This document shows, piece after piece, positions 14,791-23,439 of a DNA stretch of 27,436 nt. The position numbers were made by a program, and so were the translations under genes. Every line of letters starts with the position of its first letter. The first letter of the stretch is position 1. The notes beneath the pieces were generated by a model. The model did not search any database and had not been told where the DNA came from. It was given only the letters and a program-made list of their open reading frames with translations. Source of the stretch: Streptococcus sp. (GTDB taxonomy: Bacteria; Bacillota; Bacilli; Lactobacillales; Streptococcaceae); NCBI GenBank assembly GCA_003521145.1, contig DOTL01000053.1:1-27436 (forward strand), in the 5' to 3' direction.

Positions 14791-14910
14791 GAAAATGATA
14801 AATCTTTACATAGCAATATAGCTAGTATTGAGCAATTAAGTCTATCTTTTTTATAACTCAGTAAAATTCATAAAGCCTGAGTAATCTTAGAAAAGGTTTG
14901 TTTTAAAAAG

Positions 14911-17397
14911 TTAACTTTCTTTTTCTAAGAAATCCTTAATATCCTCTTTGACTTGCTCAAACTTAGCATACTTAAGCGCCACTTCTTGTGTGACTTCTTT
15001 TAGAAATAGTTTTCCATAGCTCTTAACGAGTGGGCGATTATCCATAAGAAGAATAGCTGAACGCTGTTCTGAGCGTCTTTGGGCACGTCCGATTGCTTGT
15101 TTGAAACGTAAAACCGTCATTGGAAGACTGTAACTCTCAAAGGTACTCTTTCCTTGCTTAGAAAACCAAGATTCAATCTTTTGATAGAAAGGATCCTTAG
15201 GATTGTCAAACGGCAGACGTGCAATAACCTCAATTACCCTATCTTGTTGAGCAAAGTCAACACCTTCCCAGAATGACCCCATACCAAGAAGGAGATTGGT
15301 TTCACCTCTATCAAAACGTTTTTTGACATTAAAAGCTGTCCCATTTTTCTCTTGAGTTAGGTGACGAACTTCCCTATGATCCAATAAATCCGAAACAGCC
15401 ATCATACTCTTTCGAGACGTGAATAGTACTAAAATTGGATATTCCATTTCAGATAGCTTCTGGATACGCTTTGCAAGAGCAACTTCATACTCCTCCTCAG
15501 AAGAAACTCCAATCATAGGCATGCTTTGATCAATCCAAATAGCTTGATTGGGTAAAGTGTCCATTGGAAGGCTAACCTTGCGTACCTGTTTTAAGCCCAA
15601 CAAATCAGCCACATCAACATCAGGTCCTACATCAATAGTTGCTGAAACAATTATCACTTTTTGGGCACTTGGTAGATAAGCTGAAAGTTCTAAGAGCTCT
15701 TGACGTGACGCCTTTAAATAAGTCACACGATGTTCCTGATAGTAGTCTGTTTCAAGCCAAAAATGGCTGTAAAGGGGTGTCTTCAGCGGAGACAACATCT
15801 CTATCAAATCACTTTCACCTTCCAGTTCAGAAATAGTTTGTAGCAAACGTTCTAATTGCTGGCGATTATACTGCTTCTGAGGAAATTGTTGGTATTCTTG
15901 GATTAGATGGCTAACTTCAAACTGCAAATTTTCGAGCAAGCGTTGTTGAAGTAAAGTTTGACTACCACTATCAAGAATACGATGGATATGTTGCAAAAGG
16001 ACCGTAAGATTGACTTGATGACGTGAAAATTGTTCCAAAGCCAGAACCATCTTTTGGCCCTCATCGATCACAAGAGTTTTTCCTCGAACAAAATCATGAT
16101 CATCTTCCATACGCGTCAAAAGATAAGCATGGTTGGTCACAACTACCCTAGCTTCTTGGGCTTTTTGGTAGGACTGTTGCCAAAAATCATATTCTGCAAA
16201 AAGACTATCAGCTTTTAACTTACCATTATGCTTAATCTCATCGAAATAAGCCATATAGCGCTGTTTTTGTCTGATTTCGTCAAGATCCCCTGTCTCTGTT
16301 TCAGTCAACCAAACCAAGAGTTGCATTTTGTAACGATTAACCAAACGGTTACTATCCTGACGAAGTAAGGTTTGGTAGAAGGCATCTAACTTGATATAAT
16401 TCTGAGGTCCTTTGAGACTATGAAAGTTAATATTAAAGACATCCGATAAGGCTCTAGCTTCCTGATTCATAATCTGATTTTGAAGGAGCTTTGTCGGAAC
16501 AGCCACCACCACTTTATCTACATCAGATTGTGCCAACAAAGGAAGCAAATAGCCATAGGTTTTTCCGATTCCAGTCTGAGCCTGAATCATGGAAATATCA
16601 GTATTATCAAGCTCCCTCCTTACTGCCTCAGCAAACTCTTTTTGTTTAGGCCTAGATTCCAAATCTAAGAGAGCAATATTGGTATCAAAATCTCGAGACA
16701 GTTTTCGTTCTACCTTATAAGTCAAAGGTTTACGAAGAACAATTCTAGATTCTTCAAGCATGACATATTCTTTTGAAAGGCCTAAATTTCGACCTCTTAT
16801 AGCGTCACGAATAACCAACTCGGTCTCAAAAAGAAGATTATCTGAAAAGGTCAAAAGCATCTCAATGGTCTGTCTTGGTAAACTTGCGATCTTATCCATC
16901 AAATGAAACAAAAGCTGTCCGGTCGCTCTCGCATCTTCAATTGCAGTATGGGCATGAGCTAGGTCAAGATTAAGAACCTTGCATAAATGAGATAGCTTAT
17001 ATTGTTCTAACGTCGGATAAAAGACCTGAGCCAATTCGACAGTATCCACACGAGGAGTCCTTAGTTCGAAACCCTCCATGAAAAGTGCCTCTGCAAGCAA
17101 ATTGGCGTCAAATTTAACATTATGGGCAACAAAAATACAGTCCTCAATCATTTCAAAAATTGTTCTAGCGATTTCTGAGAAATCTGGGGCTTGGGACAAC
17201 TGCTGATCGGTAATCCCTGTTAAATGAATAATGTGATCATCGAGTTCTTGGTGTGGGTTAACATCACTCGCAAATTCGTCAATTACCTGACCATTTTGCA
17301 TGATGACAATTCCCACCTGTATAATACTAGCCGTTGACGAAGCGGAGGTTGCTTCCAAGTCAACAATGGCATATTTATTCGTGTTTTTTTCACTCAT
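14911..17397 (-). CDS. dinG: DinG-family protein with N-terminal 3'-5' exonuclease domain
   Basis: 828 residues from the ATG at 17397 (MSEKNTNKYAIVDLEATS). The N-terminal ~170 residues are a DEDDh exonuclease: DLE (13-15), HNVKFD (92-97), HTAIEDA with His150 and Asp155. A superfamily-2 helicase-like ATPase follows: Walker A AQTGIGKT (273-280), DEGQ (444-447), VSATID, and QAIGRAQRR (about 767-775). The place where E. coli DinG has its Fe-S cysteines reads LKGPQNYIKLDAF with no Cys, so the Fe-S cluster is lost. This matches the Gram-positive type, where S. aureus DinG was shown to act as a nuclease rather than a helicase. The extension to 17430 passes through the promoter and is rejected. Confidence 0.93.
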   Translation of the reverse strand: MSEKNTNKYAIVDLEATSASSTASIIQVGIVIMQNGQVIDEFASDVNPHQELDDHIIHLTGITDQQLSQAPDFSEIARTIFEMIEDCIFVAHNVKFDANLLAEALFMEGFELRTPRVDTVELAQVFYPTLEQYKLSHLCKVLNLDLAHAHTAIEDARATGQLLFHLMDKIASLPRQTIEMLLTFSDNLLFETELVIRDAIRGRNLGLSKEYVMLEESRIVLRKPLTYKVERKLSRDFDTNIALLDLESRPKQKEFAEAVRRELDNTDISMIQAQTGIGKTYGYLLPLLAQSDVDKVVVAVPTKLLQNQIMNQEARALSDVFNINFHSLKGPQNYIKLDAFYQTLLRQDSNRLVNRYKMQLLVWLTETETGDLDEIRQKQRYMAYFDEIKHNGKLKADSLFAEYDFWQQSYQKAQEARVVVTNHAYLLTRMEDDHDFVRGKTLVIDEGQKMVLALEQFSRHQVNLTVLLQHIHRILDSGSQTLLQQRLLENLQFEVSHLIQEYQQFPQKQYNRQQLERLLQTISELEGESDLIEMLSPLKTPLYSHFWLETDYYQEHRVTYLKASRQELLELSAYLPSAQKVIIVSATIDVGPDVDVADLLGLKQVRKVSLPMDTLPNQAIWIDQSMPMIGVSSEEEYEVALAKRIQKLSEMEYPILVLFTSRKSMMAVSDLLDHREVRHLTQEKNGTAFNVKKRFDRGETNLLLGMGSFWEGVDFAQQDRVIEVIARLPFDNPKDPFYQKIESWFSKQGKSTFESYSLPMTVLRFKQAIGRAQRRSEQRSAILLMDNRPLVKSYGKLFLKEVTQEVALKYAKFEQVKEDIKDFLEKES

Positions 17398-17406
17398 AGT
17401 GACCTT

Positions 17407-17415
17407 ATTATAGCA
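17407..17415 (-). promoter_or_regulatory. dinG promoter (extended -10 next to the start codon)
   Basis: On minus, TGCTATAAT (TATAAT 17407-17412), with only 9 nt between the -10 element and the dinG ATG. The predicted start leaves a leader of about 3 nt. The -35 region is T-rich and poor. Confidence 0.55.
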
Positions 17416-17456
17416 TATCCAAAGCCCCAAAAAAAGACAAAGCCATCATTCTGATA

Positions 17457-17486
17457 TTGGAAAAAGCCTGAAATTCGTGCTATACT
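17457..17486 (+). promoter_or_regulatory. Promoter of the MBL-fold hydrolase gene
   Basis: On plus, TTGGAA (17457-17462), an 18-bp spacer and an extended -10 TGCTATACT (TATACT 17481-17486). The ATG is at 17493, six bases after the -10, so transcription should begin at or beside the start codon. It diverges from the dinG promoter. Confidence 0.6.
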
Positions 17487-17492
17487 AGAGGT

Positions 17493-18128
17493 ATGAAAAT
17501 AAGAAGAATTTTAAATCCTGTTGCCCAGGAAAATACCTATATTTTAGAAAACGATACAGCCTGTCTAGTCATTGATCCAGGAAGTGATACTTCTGCTATC
17601 TTAGCTGAACTTAAAGCAATCGACAAACCAGTTGCAACTATCCTATTGACACATACACACTACGATCACATTATGAGTGTTGAGGCAGTCCGTCAGGCAT
17701 ACAATCATCCTCCTGTTTACGTTTCTGAAGCTGAAAAAGACTGGTTGCTGAATCCTATTGATAATTTATCTGGACTTCCACGTCATGACGATATGGAAGA
17801 CGTTATTGTCAATCCAGCAGAATACTACTTTGATTTTACTCAGGACTATAACATCGAGGATTTCCAGTTTAAAGTTTTTCCAACCCCAGGACACTCTATT
17901 GGGGGGGTTTCTTTTATTTTTGATAGAGAAGAAACTGTATTTTCTGGTGATGCCCTCTTTAAAGAAACAATTGGACGCTGGGACCTTCCAACAGGGAACC
18001 ACGAGCAATTACTCTCTAGTATTAAAAAGCAACTCTTTACACTCCCTAACCACTACAGAGTTTTCCCAGGTCATGGATGGGACACCACTATTGGTCATGA
18101 GAAGGTCCTTAACCCTCATTTTTCATAA
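17493..18128 (+). CDS. Metallo-beta-lactamase-fold hydrolase (glyoxalase II-like)
   Basis: 211 residues. The metal-binding motif HTHYDH (His54, His56, Asp58, His59) is followed by GHS (His134), SGDALF (Asp153) and PGHG (His194), a complete dinuclear site. Small proteins of this group resemble hydroxyacylglutathione hydrolase but lack its C-terminal domain; their substrate is generally not known. The N-terminus MKIRRILNPVAQENTYILE is the usual beginning of this streptococcal family, which supports the start. There is no spaced Shine-Dalgarno sequence: AGAGGT abuts the ATG. It is transcribed away from dinG and followed by a strong terminator. Confidence 0.9.
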   Translation: MKIRRILNPVAQENTYILENDTACLVIDPGSDTSAILAELKAIDKPVATILLTHTHYDHIMSVEAVRQAYNHPPVYVSEAEKDWLLNPIDNLSGLPRHDDMEDVIVNPAEYYFDFTQDYNIEDFQFKVFPTPGHSIGGVSFIFDREETVFSGDALFKETIGRWDLPTGNHEQLLSSIKKQLFTLPNHYRVFPGHGWDTTIGHEKVLNPHFS

Positions 18129-18136
18129 AAAATAAC

Positions 18137-18182
18137 AAAAGCTTGTCGACACCTACTTTAGTAAGTATTGACAAGCTTTTTA
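18137..18182 (+). terminator. Terminator of the MBL-fold gene
   Basis: AAAAGCTTGTC (18137-18147) pairs perfectly with 18170-18180, and an inner TACTT/AAGTA pairing extends the structure. A T-run (18177-18181) is part of the 3' arm. The A-rich 5' flank may let it also act on minus. Confidence 0.8.
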
Positions 18183-18187
18183 CTCGA

Positions 18188-18215
18188 ATAAAAAAGAAGG
18201 CCGATAGACCTTCTT
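18188..18215 (-). terminator. Terminator of the nucleoside uptake operon
   Basis: On minus, AAGAAGG (18215-18209) / CCTTCTT (18200-18194) with an 8-nt loop, followed by TTTTATTC. It lies about 20 nt after the last permease gene, back to back with the plus-strand terminator. Confidence 0.8.
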
Positions 18216-18236
18216 ATCCGAAACACTCTAGAGTTC

Positions 18237-19193
18237 TTATTTAGATTTGATATAGTTAACACCATCTGCTTTAGGTGCAACGGCTTTACCGAAAAAAGCA
18301 GCCAAGACAATAATAGTCAAGATATAGGGTGCAATTTGCAAATACACATTTGGTACATGTGAAATGAGTGGAAGCTGTTTTCCAATAATTGCCAATGATT
18401 GTGACAATCCAAAGAACAAGCTTGAGAGCATAGCTCCAATTGGACTCCAACGACCAAAAATCATAGCAGCCAAGGCGATGAAACCAGGACCTACAATTGT
18501 TGTAACGGCAAAGTTGTTTGATATTGATTGTGCATAAACCGCACCACCAACACCACCAAGGAAGCCCGAAATCATGACACCATAGTAACGCATACGATAG
18601 ACGTTAATTCCAAGTGTATCTGCTGCCTGTGGGTGTTCACCAACTGAGCGAAGTCGCAAACCAAAGCGTGTCTTAAAGATGAGCCACCAAGATGCTATTG
18701 AGACCAAGATAGCAACATATGCTACCAAAGAAACATTAGTGAAGAAAACTTTACCCAAGAAAGGAATATGATTTAAGATTGGAAATGATACAGTCTTAAA
18801 GTTATGACTGATAGCAGGTGTTTGACCAGAACCATAGATAACACGTGTCAAGAATACTGCCAAAGATGGTGCGATAAGGTTCAACACTGTACCAGAGACA
18901 ACATGGTCAGCTCGGAAGTTAATTGTCGCAACAGCATGGAGCAATGAGTAGAGAATACCAACCAGACCTGCTACAATCGCAGCAATCAAAGGTGTCGCAT
19001 TCCCAAAACTTTCTGCAAAAGTCAAGTTAAAGAGAACACCTGCGAAAGCACCAATTACCATAATTCCTTCAAGGCCGACATTTACAATCCCACCTCGTTC
19101 AGAGAAAGTTCCACCGATACTTGTAAAAATCAATGGTGCTGAATATTTCAACATAGAGGCAACAATCAAGGCTATAATTGTAATAAAGTCCAT
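18237..19193 (-). CDS. Nucleoside ABC transporter permease (second)
   Basis: 318 residues, strongly hydrophobic, with about 8-10 membrane segments. It belongs to the BPD-transport-2 (LivM/RbsC-like) permease family. GGTFSERGGIVNVGLEGIM near the N-terminus is the mark of the nucleoside-type branch (NupC in Lactococcus, NupQ in Bacillus). It should pair with the preceding permease to form the channel. Its ATG comes one base after the stop of that gene, with AAAGGAGG 11 nt upstream. Last gene of the operon, followed by a terminator. Confidence 0.92.
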   Translation of the reverse strand: MDFITIIALIVASMLKYSAPLIFTSIGGTFSERGGIVNVGLEGIMVIGAFAGVLFNLTFAESFGNATPLIAAIVAGLVGILYSLLHAVATINFRADHVVSGTVLNLIAPSLAVFLTRVIYGSGQTPAISHNFKTVSFPILNHIPFLGKVFFTNVSLVAYVAILVSIASWWLIFKTRFGLRLRSVGEHPQAADTLGINVYRMRYYGVMISGFLGGVGGAVYAQSISNNFAVTTIVGPGFIALAAMIFGRWSPIGAMLSSLFFGLSQSLAIIGKQLPLISHVPNVYLQIAPYILTIIVLAAFFGKAVAPKADGVNYIKSK

Positions 19194-19194
19194 A

Positions 19195-20262
19195 TTAGTT
19201 TTGTCCTCCTTTAGCTTTCACTGATTTATGACGAGGGCGAACCCAATATCTAATGATGTAGTTAGCACCAACAAAGAAGATAATCAGGGCTGAAACAACA
19301 TCGATAATTTCAGATGGTACACCAATCATACCACTCTTACCAATAGACAAGACACCATAAAGAAGGGCGGCAAATGGAATACCGATAGGTGAGTTAGACG
19401 CTAAGAGCGCAACCGCCATACCGTTCCAACCGATAGCCAATGAAGCGTTTTGAACGAAGACATTTTGGAATGTACCAAGTCCTTCTATTGTTCCTCCAAG
19501 ACCACATAGAGCACCTGAGATAATCATTGACATGATAATAACACGTTTAGATGACATCCCTGCATACTCTGACGCATGAGGATTAAAACCTACTGATGTA
19601 ATTTCAAAACCAGTTGTTGTTTTCTTAAGCAAGAACCAAACTAAGAAGGTAGCTGCAAGAGCTAGGAAGAAACCAATATTGAAACGTGAACCACCAGTTA
19701 TTTGAGATAAGAACTCTGTTTTATAACTAGCTGAGGCTACAACCTTGTTAGATGCTTCTGAAGAACGCAACATATCAGCTGTAAAGCCAAAGCGAATAAT
19801 ATTGTTTGCCACATACAAAATGATGTAATTCATCATGATGGTTACAATGACCTCACTTGTTCCCAAGTAAGCACGGAGAATACCCGGAATAGCCCCAACG
19901 ATACCACCTGCAACCAGACCAATAATGACTGTACAGATAACTGAAACCACCTTTGGCAAATCAGGGAATGACAAGGCAAACCATACGGCAGAAACCCATC
20001 CTGCCAAGGCCTGTCCTGGCAAACCTACGTTAAAGAAGCCTGCCTTAGATGCAACAGAGAATCCAAGTGCAATCAGAATCAGCGGACTCATGGCACGAAG
20101 AATTTCACCAATATTTTTCAAAGAACCGAAGGCCGTTGTGAAGAGATCATAGTAAGCCCAGAATGGATCGTAACCGAAAATTAACATCAATACGGCTCCA
20201 ATCAACATTCCCAAGAGGACAGCAATTAAAGGAACTGCCCAATTTTGTACTTTTTTAGACAT
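19195..20262 (-). CDS. Nucleoside ABC transporter permease (first)
   Basis: 355 residues with about 8-10 membrane segments and the same BPD-transport-2 fold, here of the larger type (NupB/NupP). Recognisable segments are KAGFFNVGLPGQALAGW and AYLGTSEVIVTIMMNYI. The C-terminal ~20 residues are basic and cytoplasmic. The ATG lies inside the last codons of the ATPase gene (8-bp overlap) with AAGGAGG just upstream, so the two are translationally coupled. Confidence 0.92.
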   Translation of the reverse strand: MSKKVQNWAVPLIAVLLGMLIGAVLMLIFGYDPFWAYYDLFTTAFGSLKNIGEILRAMSPLILIALGFSVASKAGFFNVGLPGQALAGWVSAVWFALSFPDLPKVVSVICTVIIGLVAGGIVGAIPGILRAYLGTSEVIVTIMMNYIILYVANNIIRFGFTADMLRSSEASNKVVASASYKTEFLSQITGGSRFNIGFFLALAATFLVWFLLKKTTTGFEITSVGFNPHASEYAGMSSKRVIIMSMIISGALCGLGGTIEGLGTFQNVFVQNASLAIGWNGMAVALLASNSPIGIPFAALLYGVLSIGKSGMIGVPSEIIDVVSALIIFFVGANYIIRYWVRPRHKSVKAKGGQN

Positions 20263-21793
20263 TTGCTTCCTCCTTATTCAATTGTCCACCAGCCATAAGA
20301 ATACCAAGATCTTGCTTATTCGTTTCAGCAGCATCTAGAATTCCCTGAATTGCACCATCATAGATAACTGCAATTCTGTCTGACATATCAAGAATTTCAT
20401 CCAATTCAAAGCTGACAACAATAACAGCCTTACCTTTATCACGTTCAGCAATAATACGTTTACGGATGTACTCAATGGCACCAACGTCAAGACCACGAGT
20501 TGGTTGACTTACAATAAGAAGCTTTGGGTCACGGTCAATCTCACGAGCGATAACAGTTTTTTGTTGGTTACCACCTGACAATTCACCACCAGCAATTAAC
20601 TCTCCTGCACCACGAACATCAAATTCCTTCATCAATTCACGCGCTTTAGCATTGATGACATTATAGTTTAAGATACCATTCTTAGAATTTGGCTCTTTGT
20701 AGTAGGTTTGAAGAGCGATATTTTCAGCAACTGTCATTTCAAGGACCATACCATCGCGGTGACGATCTTCAGGAATATGCCCAACACTCATTTCAGTAAT
20801 CTGACGAGTTGTCTTATGTATAATCGATTCACCCTTGATAGTAATATCACCTGACTTAACTTTACGAAGCCCTGTAATCGCTTGGACAAGTTCTGTCTGA
20901 CCATTGCCATCGATACCGGCAATACCGATGATCTCACCAGCACGAACATCTAATGACAGATTTTTAACAGCAGGAATTCCACGGTTCTCGTTAACCACCA
21001 AATCTTTAATAGAAAGAACAACTTCCTTTGGATTTGAAGGAATTTTCTCTGTTTTGAAGGAAACCTGATGGCCAACCATCATTTCGGCCAAGTCAGCATT
21101 TGTTGATCCCTCAATAGTTACCGTTTCAATTGATTTACCACGTCTAATGACAGTGACACGATCAGATACTGCTCGAATTTCGTCCAACTTATGGGTAATC
21201 AAAATAATCGACTTGCCTTCCTTAACCAAGGTCTTCATAATGTTTAGAAGTTCAGTAATTTCAGACGGAGTCAATACCGCAGTCGGTTCATCGAAGATCA
21301 AGATATCAGCCCCACGATACAGAGTCTTAAGGATTTCAACACGTTGTTGAGCACCAACAGAGATATCTGCTACTTTGGCAGTTGGGTCTGCTGCAAGACC
21401 ATATCTTTCAGAGAGTTCAGTAATTTCCTTGATAGCCTTCTTCATATCAAGGACACCACCAGCTTTGGTTACCTCACTACCCAGGATGATATTCTCAGCA
21501 ACTGTAAAAGCTTCAACCAACATAAAGTGTTGGTGAACCATTCCAATCCCCAGTTTTGTTGCTTTAGATGGTGAACCAATCGTCACCTCTTGTCCTTTTA
21601 CCTTAACAGTTCCGCTCGTAGGCTGCAAAAAACCTGAAAGCATATTCATTAAAGTTGACTTACCTGCACCATTTTCACCGAGGAGAGCATGAATCTCTCC
21701 TAGTCTCACATCAAGATTGATATGATCATTTGCCACAAATTCACCAAATTTTTTGGTAATATCGTGCATCTCAATGACATTTGGCTTCGTCAT
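20255..21793 (-). CDS. Nucleoside ABC transporter ATPase (two fused domains)
   Basis: 512 residues from the ATG at 21793 (AAAGGAGAT 3 nt upstream). Two ATP-binding domains are fused, as in RbsA-type importers. Domain 1 is canonical: Walker A GENGAGKST (39-47), signature SVGAQQRVE, Walker B ILIFDEPTAVLTP. Domain 2 is degenerate as usual for the family: GIDGNGQTE in place of Walker A, signature LSGGNQQK, and SQPTRGLD where a catalytic Glu would be. It powers uptake with the two permeases downstream and the BmpA lipoprotein upstream. A hairpin pair lies between bmpA and this gene. Confidence 0.93.
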   Translation of the reverse strand: MTKPNVIEMHDITKKFGEFVANDHINLDVRLGEIHALLGENGAGKSTLMNMLSGFLQPTSGTVKVKGQEVTIGSPSKATKLGIGMVHQHFMLVEAFTVAENIILGSEVTKAGGVLDMKKAIKEITELSERYGLAADPTAKVADISVGAQQRVEILKTLYRGADILIFDEPTAVLTPSEITELLNIMKTLVKEGKSIILITHKLDEIRAVSDRVTVIRRGKSIETVTIEGSTNADLAEMMVGHQVSFKTEKIPSNPKEVVLSIKDLVVNENRGIPAVKNLSLDVRAGEIIGIAGIDGNGQTELVQAITGLRKVKSGDITIKGESIIHKTTRQITEMSVGHIPEDRHRDGMVLEMTVAENIALQTYYKEPNSKNGILNYNVINAKARELMKEFDVRGAGELIAGGELSGGNQQKTVIAREIDRDPKLLIVSQPTRGLDVGAIEYIRKRIIAERDKGKAVIVVSFELDEILDMSDRIAVIYDGAIQGILDAAETNKQDLGILMAGGQLNKEEANV

Positions 21794-21822
21794 ACAATCT
21801 CCTTTCAAGAATAATTTTTATT

Positions 21823-21877
21823 TCAGCAAAGGGGATCATTTTCTGCTTCCCTTTGCTGAGACAAAAACTTGTCTCAG
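21823..21877 (-). promoter_or_regulatory. Overlapping hairpins between bmpA and the ABC ATPase gene
   Basis: On minus, hairpin A is CTGAGACAA / TTGTCTCAG with a 4-nt loop (21877-21856). Hairpin B is an 11-bp TCAGCAAAGGG / CCCTTTGCTGA (21859-21823, 15-nt loop), followed by AAATAAAAATTATT, an AU-rich tail but not a clean U-run. The two share four bases. They probably protect or attenuate, so that the binding protein is made in excess over the transporter. Confidence 0.65.
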
Positions 21878-21908
21878 TTTAAGTTCTATAAAGACTTATA
21901 CTTAACTA

Positions 21909-22979
21909 TTATTTGCTAAGACCATCAGTTGGTTTCAATTCACCATTCTTGATTTGTTCTTTAGCTTTTTCTACTGAATCCTTGATATCTGAAGGAAGAT
22001 TAGACGTTACAATGTCAACACCACCGTCTTTGATACCGTAAGTCTTAGTTTTACCACCTTCAAATTTATCGCCTTTGACTTGTCCGTTAGCAATATCTTT
22101 AACAACTGTACCAACTTGTTTGATTGTTGAAGTCAAAACAAAGTTAGATTTTTTCTTGTCTGAAGATGTGTAATTACCTTCTGCTGATTGGTCACGGTCA
22201 ACACCGATTACCCATACTTTCTTATCGCTTTCAGCATCAAGTTTCTCGTTAACCTCTTTAGCAGCTGTGAAGACACCAGTACCAGTACCACCAGCAGCTT
22301 GATAGATTACGTCAACGCCTGAAACATACATTGTTGAAGCGATTGTTGTCCCTTTAGCTGCATCAGAAAATGATTCAGCATATTGAACTTGTACATTGAT
22401 GTCAGGTTTTACTGACTTAGCACCAGCTCTGAAACCAGCTTCAAAACGTGTAATTGTGTCTGATGTTTGACCACCGATGAAACCAACTTTATTATTTTTT
22501 GTTTGCATAGCTGCTGCGACACCTGCAAGGTAAGCACCTTCGTTATCGGCAAACAAAACGCTCTCAACGTTCTTTTGATCTTTAATAACATCGTCAATGA
22601 TTACATAGTTCACATCTTCGTTTTCTTTTGCTGCATCTGCAACTGCATCATGAAGAGTGAAACCAACACCAAAGATGAGGTTGTAGCCTTGACTTTGTGC
22701 TGAAGACATATTTGTTGCAAAGTCAGATTCTGAATCAGATTGGAAGTACGTGAAGCCAGAATCTTTTTTAAGTTTGTTAGCTTTACCCCACGCTTGGAGT
22801 CCTTCCCATGCTGATTGGTTAAATGATTTATCATCTACCCCACTAGTATTTGTAACGATAGCAGCTTTAACTTTTGAATCAGCTGATGATCCGCCGCGTC
22901 CGCCACGTGCACATGCTGCAATACCAAGTGCTGCTACAGCAACAAGGCCAAGTCCAATAATTTTCTTGTTCAATTTCAT
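21909..22979 (-). CDS. bmpA: BmpA-family nucleoside-binding lipoprotein
   Basis: 356 residues from the ATG at 22979 (AGGAGGAG upstream). The lipoprotein signal peptide ends in GIAAC, with the lipidated Cys at residue 23, followed by a Gly/Arg/Ser-rich linker. The mature protein has the PnrA/BmpA fold of periplasmic-type binding proteins, with AAIVTNTSGVDDKSFNQSAWEG at its start and GVDRDQSAEG later. Homologues (PnrA, BmpA of Lactococcus) bind nucleosides. It sits between cdd and the transporter genes, which supports nucleoside rather than sugar uptake. Confidence 0.93.
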   Translation of the reverse strand: MKLNKKIIGLGLVAVAALGIAACARGGRGGSSADSKVKAAIVTNTSGVDDKSFNQSAWEGLQAWGKANKLKKDSGFTYFQSDSESDFATNMSSAQSQGYNLIFGVGFTLHDAVADAAKENEDVNYVIIDDVIKDQKNVESVLFADNEGAYLAGVAAAMQTKNNKVGFIGGQTSDTITRFEAGFRAGAKSVKPDINVQVQYAESFSDAAKGTTIASTMYVSGVDVIYQAAGGTGTGVFTAAKEVNEKLDAESDKKVWVIGVDRDQSAEGNYTSSDKKKSNFVLTSTIKQVGTVVKDIANGQVKGDKFEGGKTKTYGIKDGGVDIVTSNLPSDIKDSVEKAKEQIKNGELKPTDGLSK

Positions 22980-23002
22980 CTTGAACACTCCTCCTATAAC
23001 TT

Positions 23003-23016
23003 GCAAGAAAACTTGC
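23003..23016 (-). promoter_or_regulatory. Small hairpin before bmpA
   Basis: GCAAG / CTTGC with an AU-only 4-nt loop in the 61-bp cdd-bmpA gap, just upstream of the bmpA ribosome site. It could be a processing or stability element at a 5' end. No promoter is clear in the gap. Confidence 0.35.
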
Positions 23017-23040
23017 TTAATAAAGAATAAAACAACTAAA

Positions 23041-23439
23041 CTATTGTAAGTCCGTAAAAGAGTATGGTAACAACTCTCCGACTATCATCTCGACTGTCGA
23101 TTTATCTTCAGCGATAAGAATCACTTTAGAATCAGATTTTAAAAATTCGACCATCACTTGGCGACAAGCTCCACACGGTGAAATGGGTTCTTTAGTATCT
23201 CCGTATACTGCAAGACATTCAAAGTCTCTATACCCTTCGGACACTGCCTTAAAAATGGCTGTTCTTTCAGCACAATTGGTCAAGCCAAATGAGGCATTCT
23301 CAATGTTACAACCTTGAAAAATGTGCCCATCCTTTGTAAGTAATGCTGCTCCAACTCTAAACCGAGAATAGGGAACATAGGCATTTTCAGCTGCTTCTTG
23401 TGCCGCATTTATTATTTGCTCTTTTTCAATAACTGTCAT
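23041..23439 (-). CDS. cdd: Cytidine deaminase
   Basis: 132 residues, the small homotetrameric type. It deaminates cytidine and deoxycytidine to uridine and deoxyuridine. The zinc ligands are Cys56 (in TNCAERTA), Cys89 and Cys92 (PCGAC); Glu58 is the proton shuttle. CNIENASFG (44-52) binds the nucleoside. The start lies 14 bp inside deoC, so the genes are coupled. Its product would go to pyrimidine-nucleoside phosphorylase, which is frameshifted in this strain. Confidence 0.95.
   Translation of the reverse strand: MTVIEKEQIINAAQEAAENAYVPYSRFRVGAALLTKDGHIFQGCNIENASFGLTNCAERTAIFKAVSEGYRDFECLAVYGDTKEPISPCGACRQVMVEFLKSDSKVILIAEDKSTVEMIVGELLPYSFTDLQ

Noticed and set aside
14790..14805. CodY box before ypmB
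   Set aside because: The CATTTTCTGATATAA stretch has five mismatches to the consensus.
14856..14882. Terminator between dinG and ypmB
   Set aside because: ACTCAG/CTGAGT is a 6-bp stem with a 15-nt loop and no U-run on minus, so it is too weak to call.
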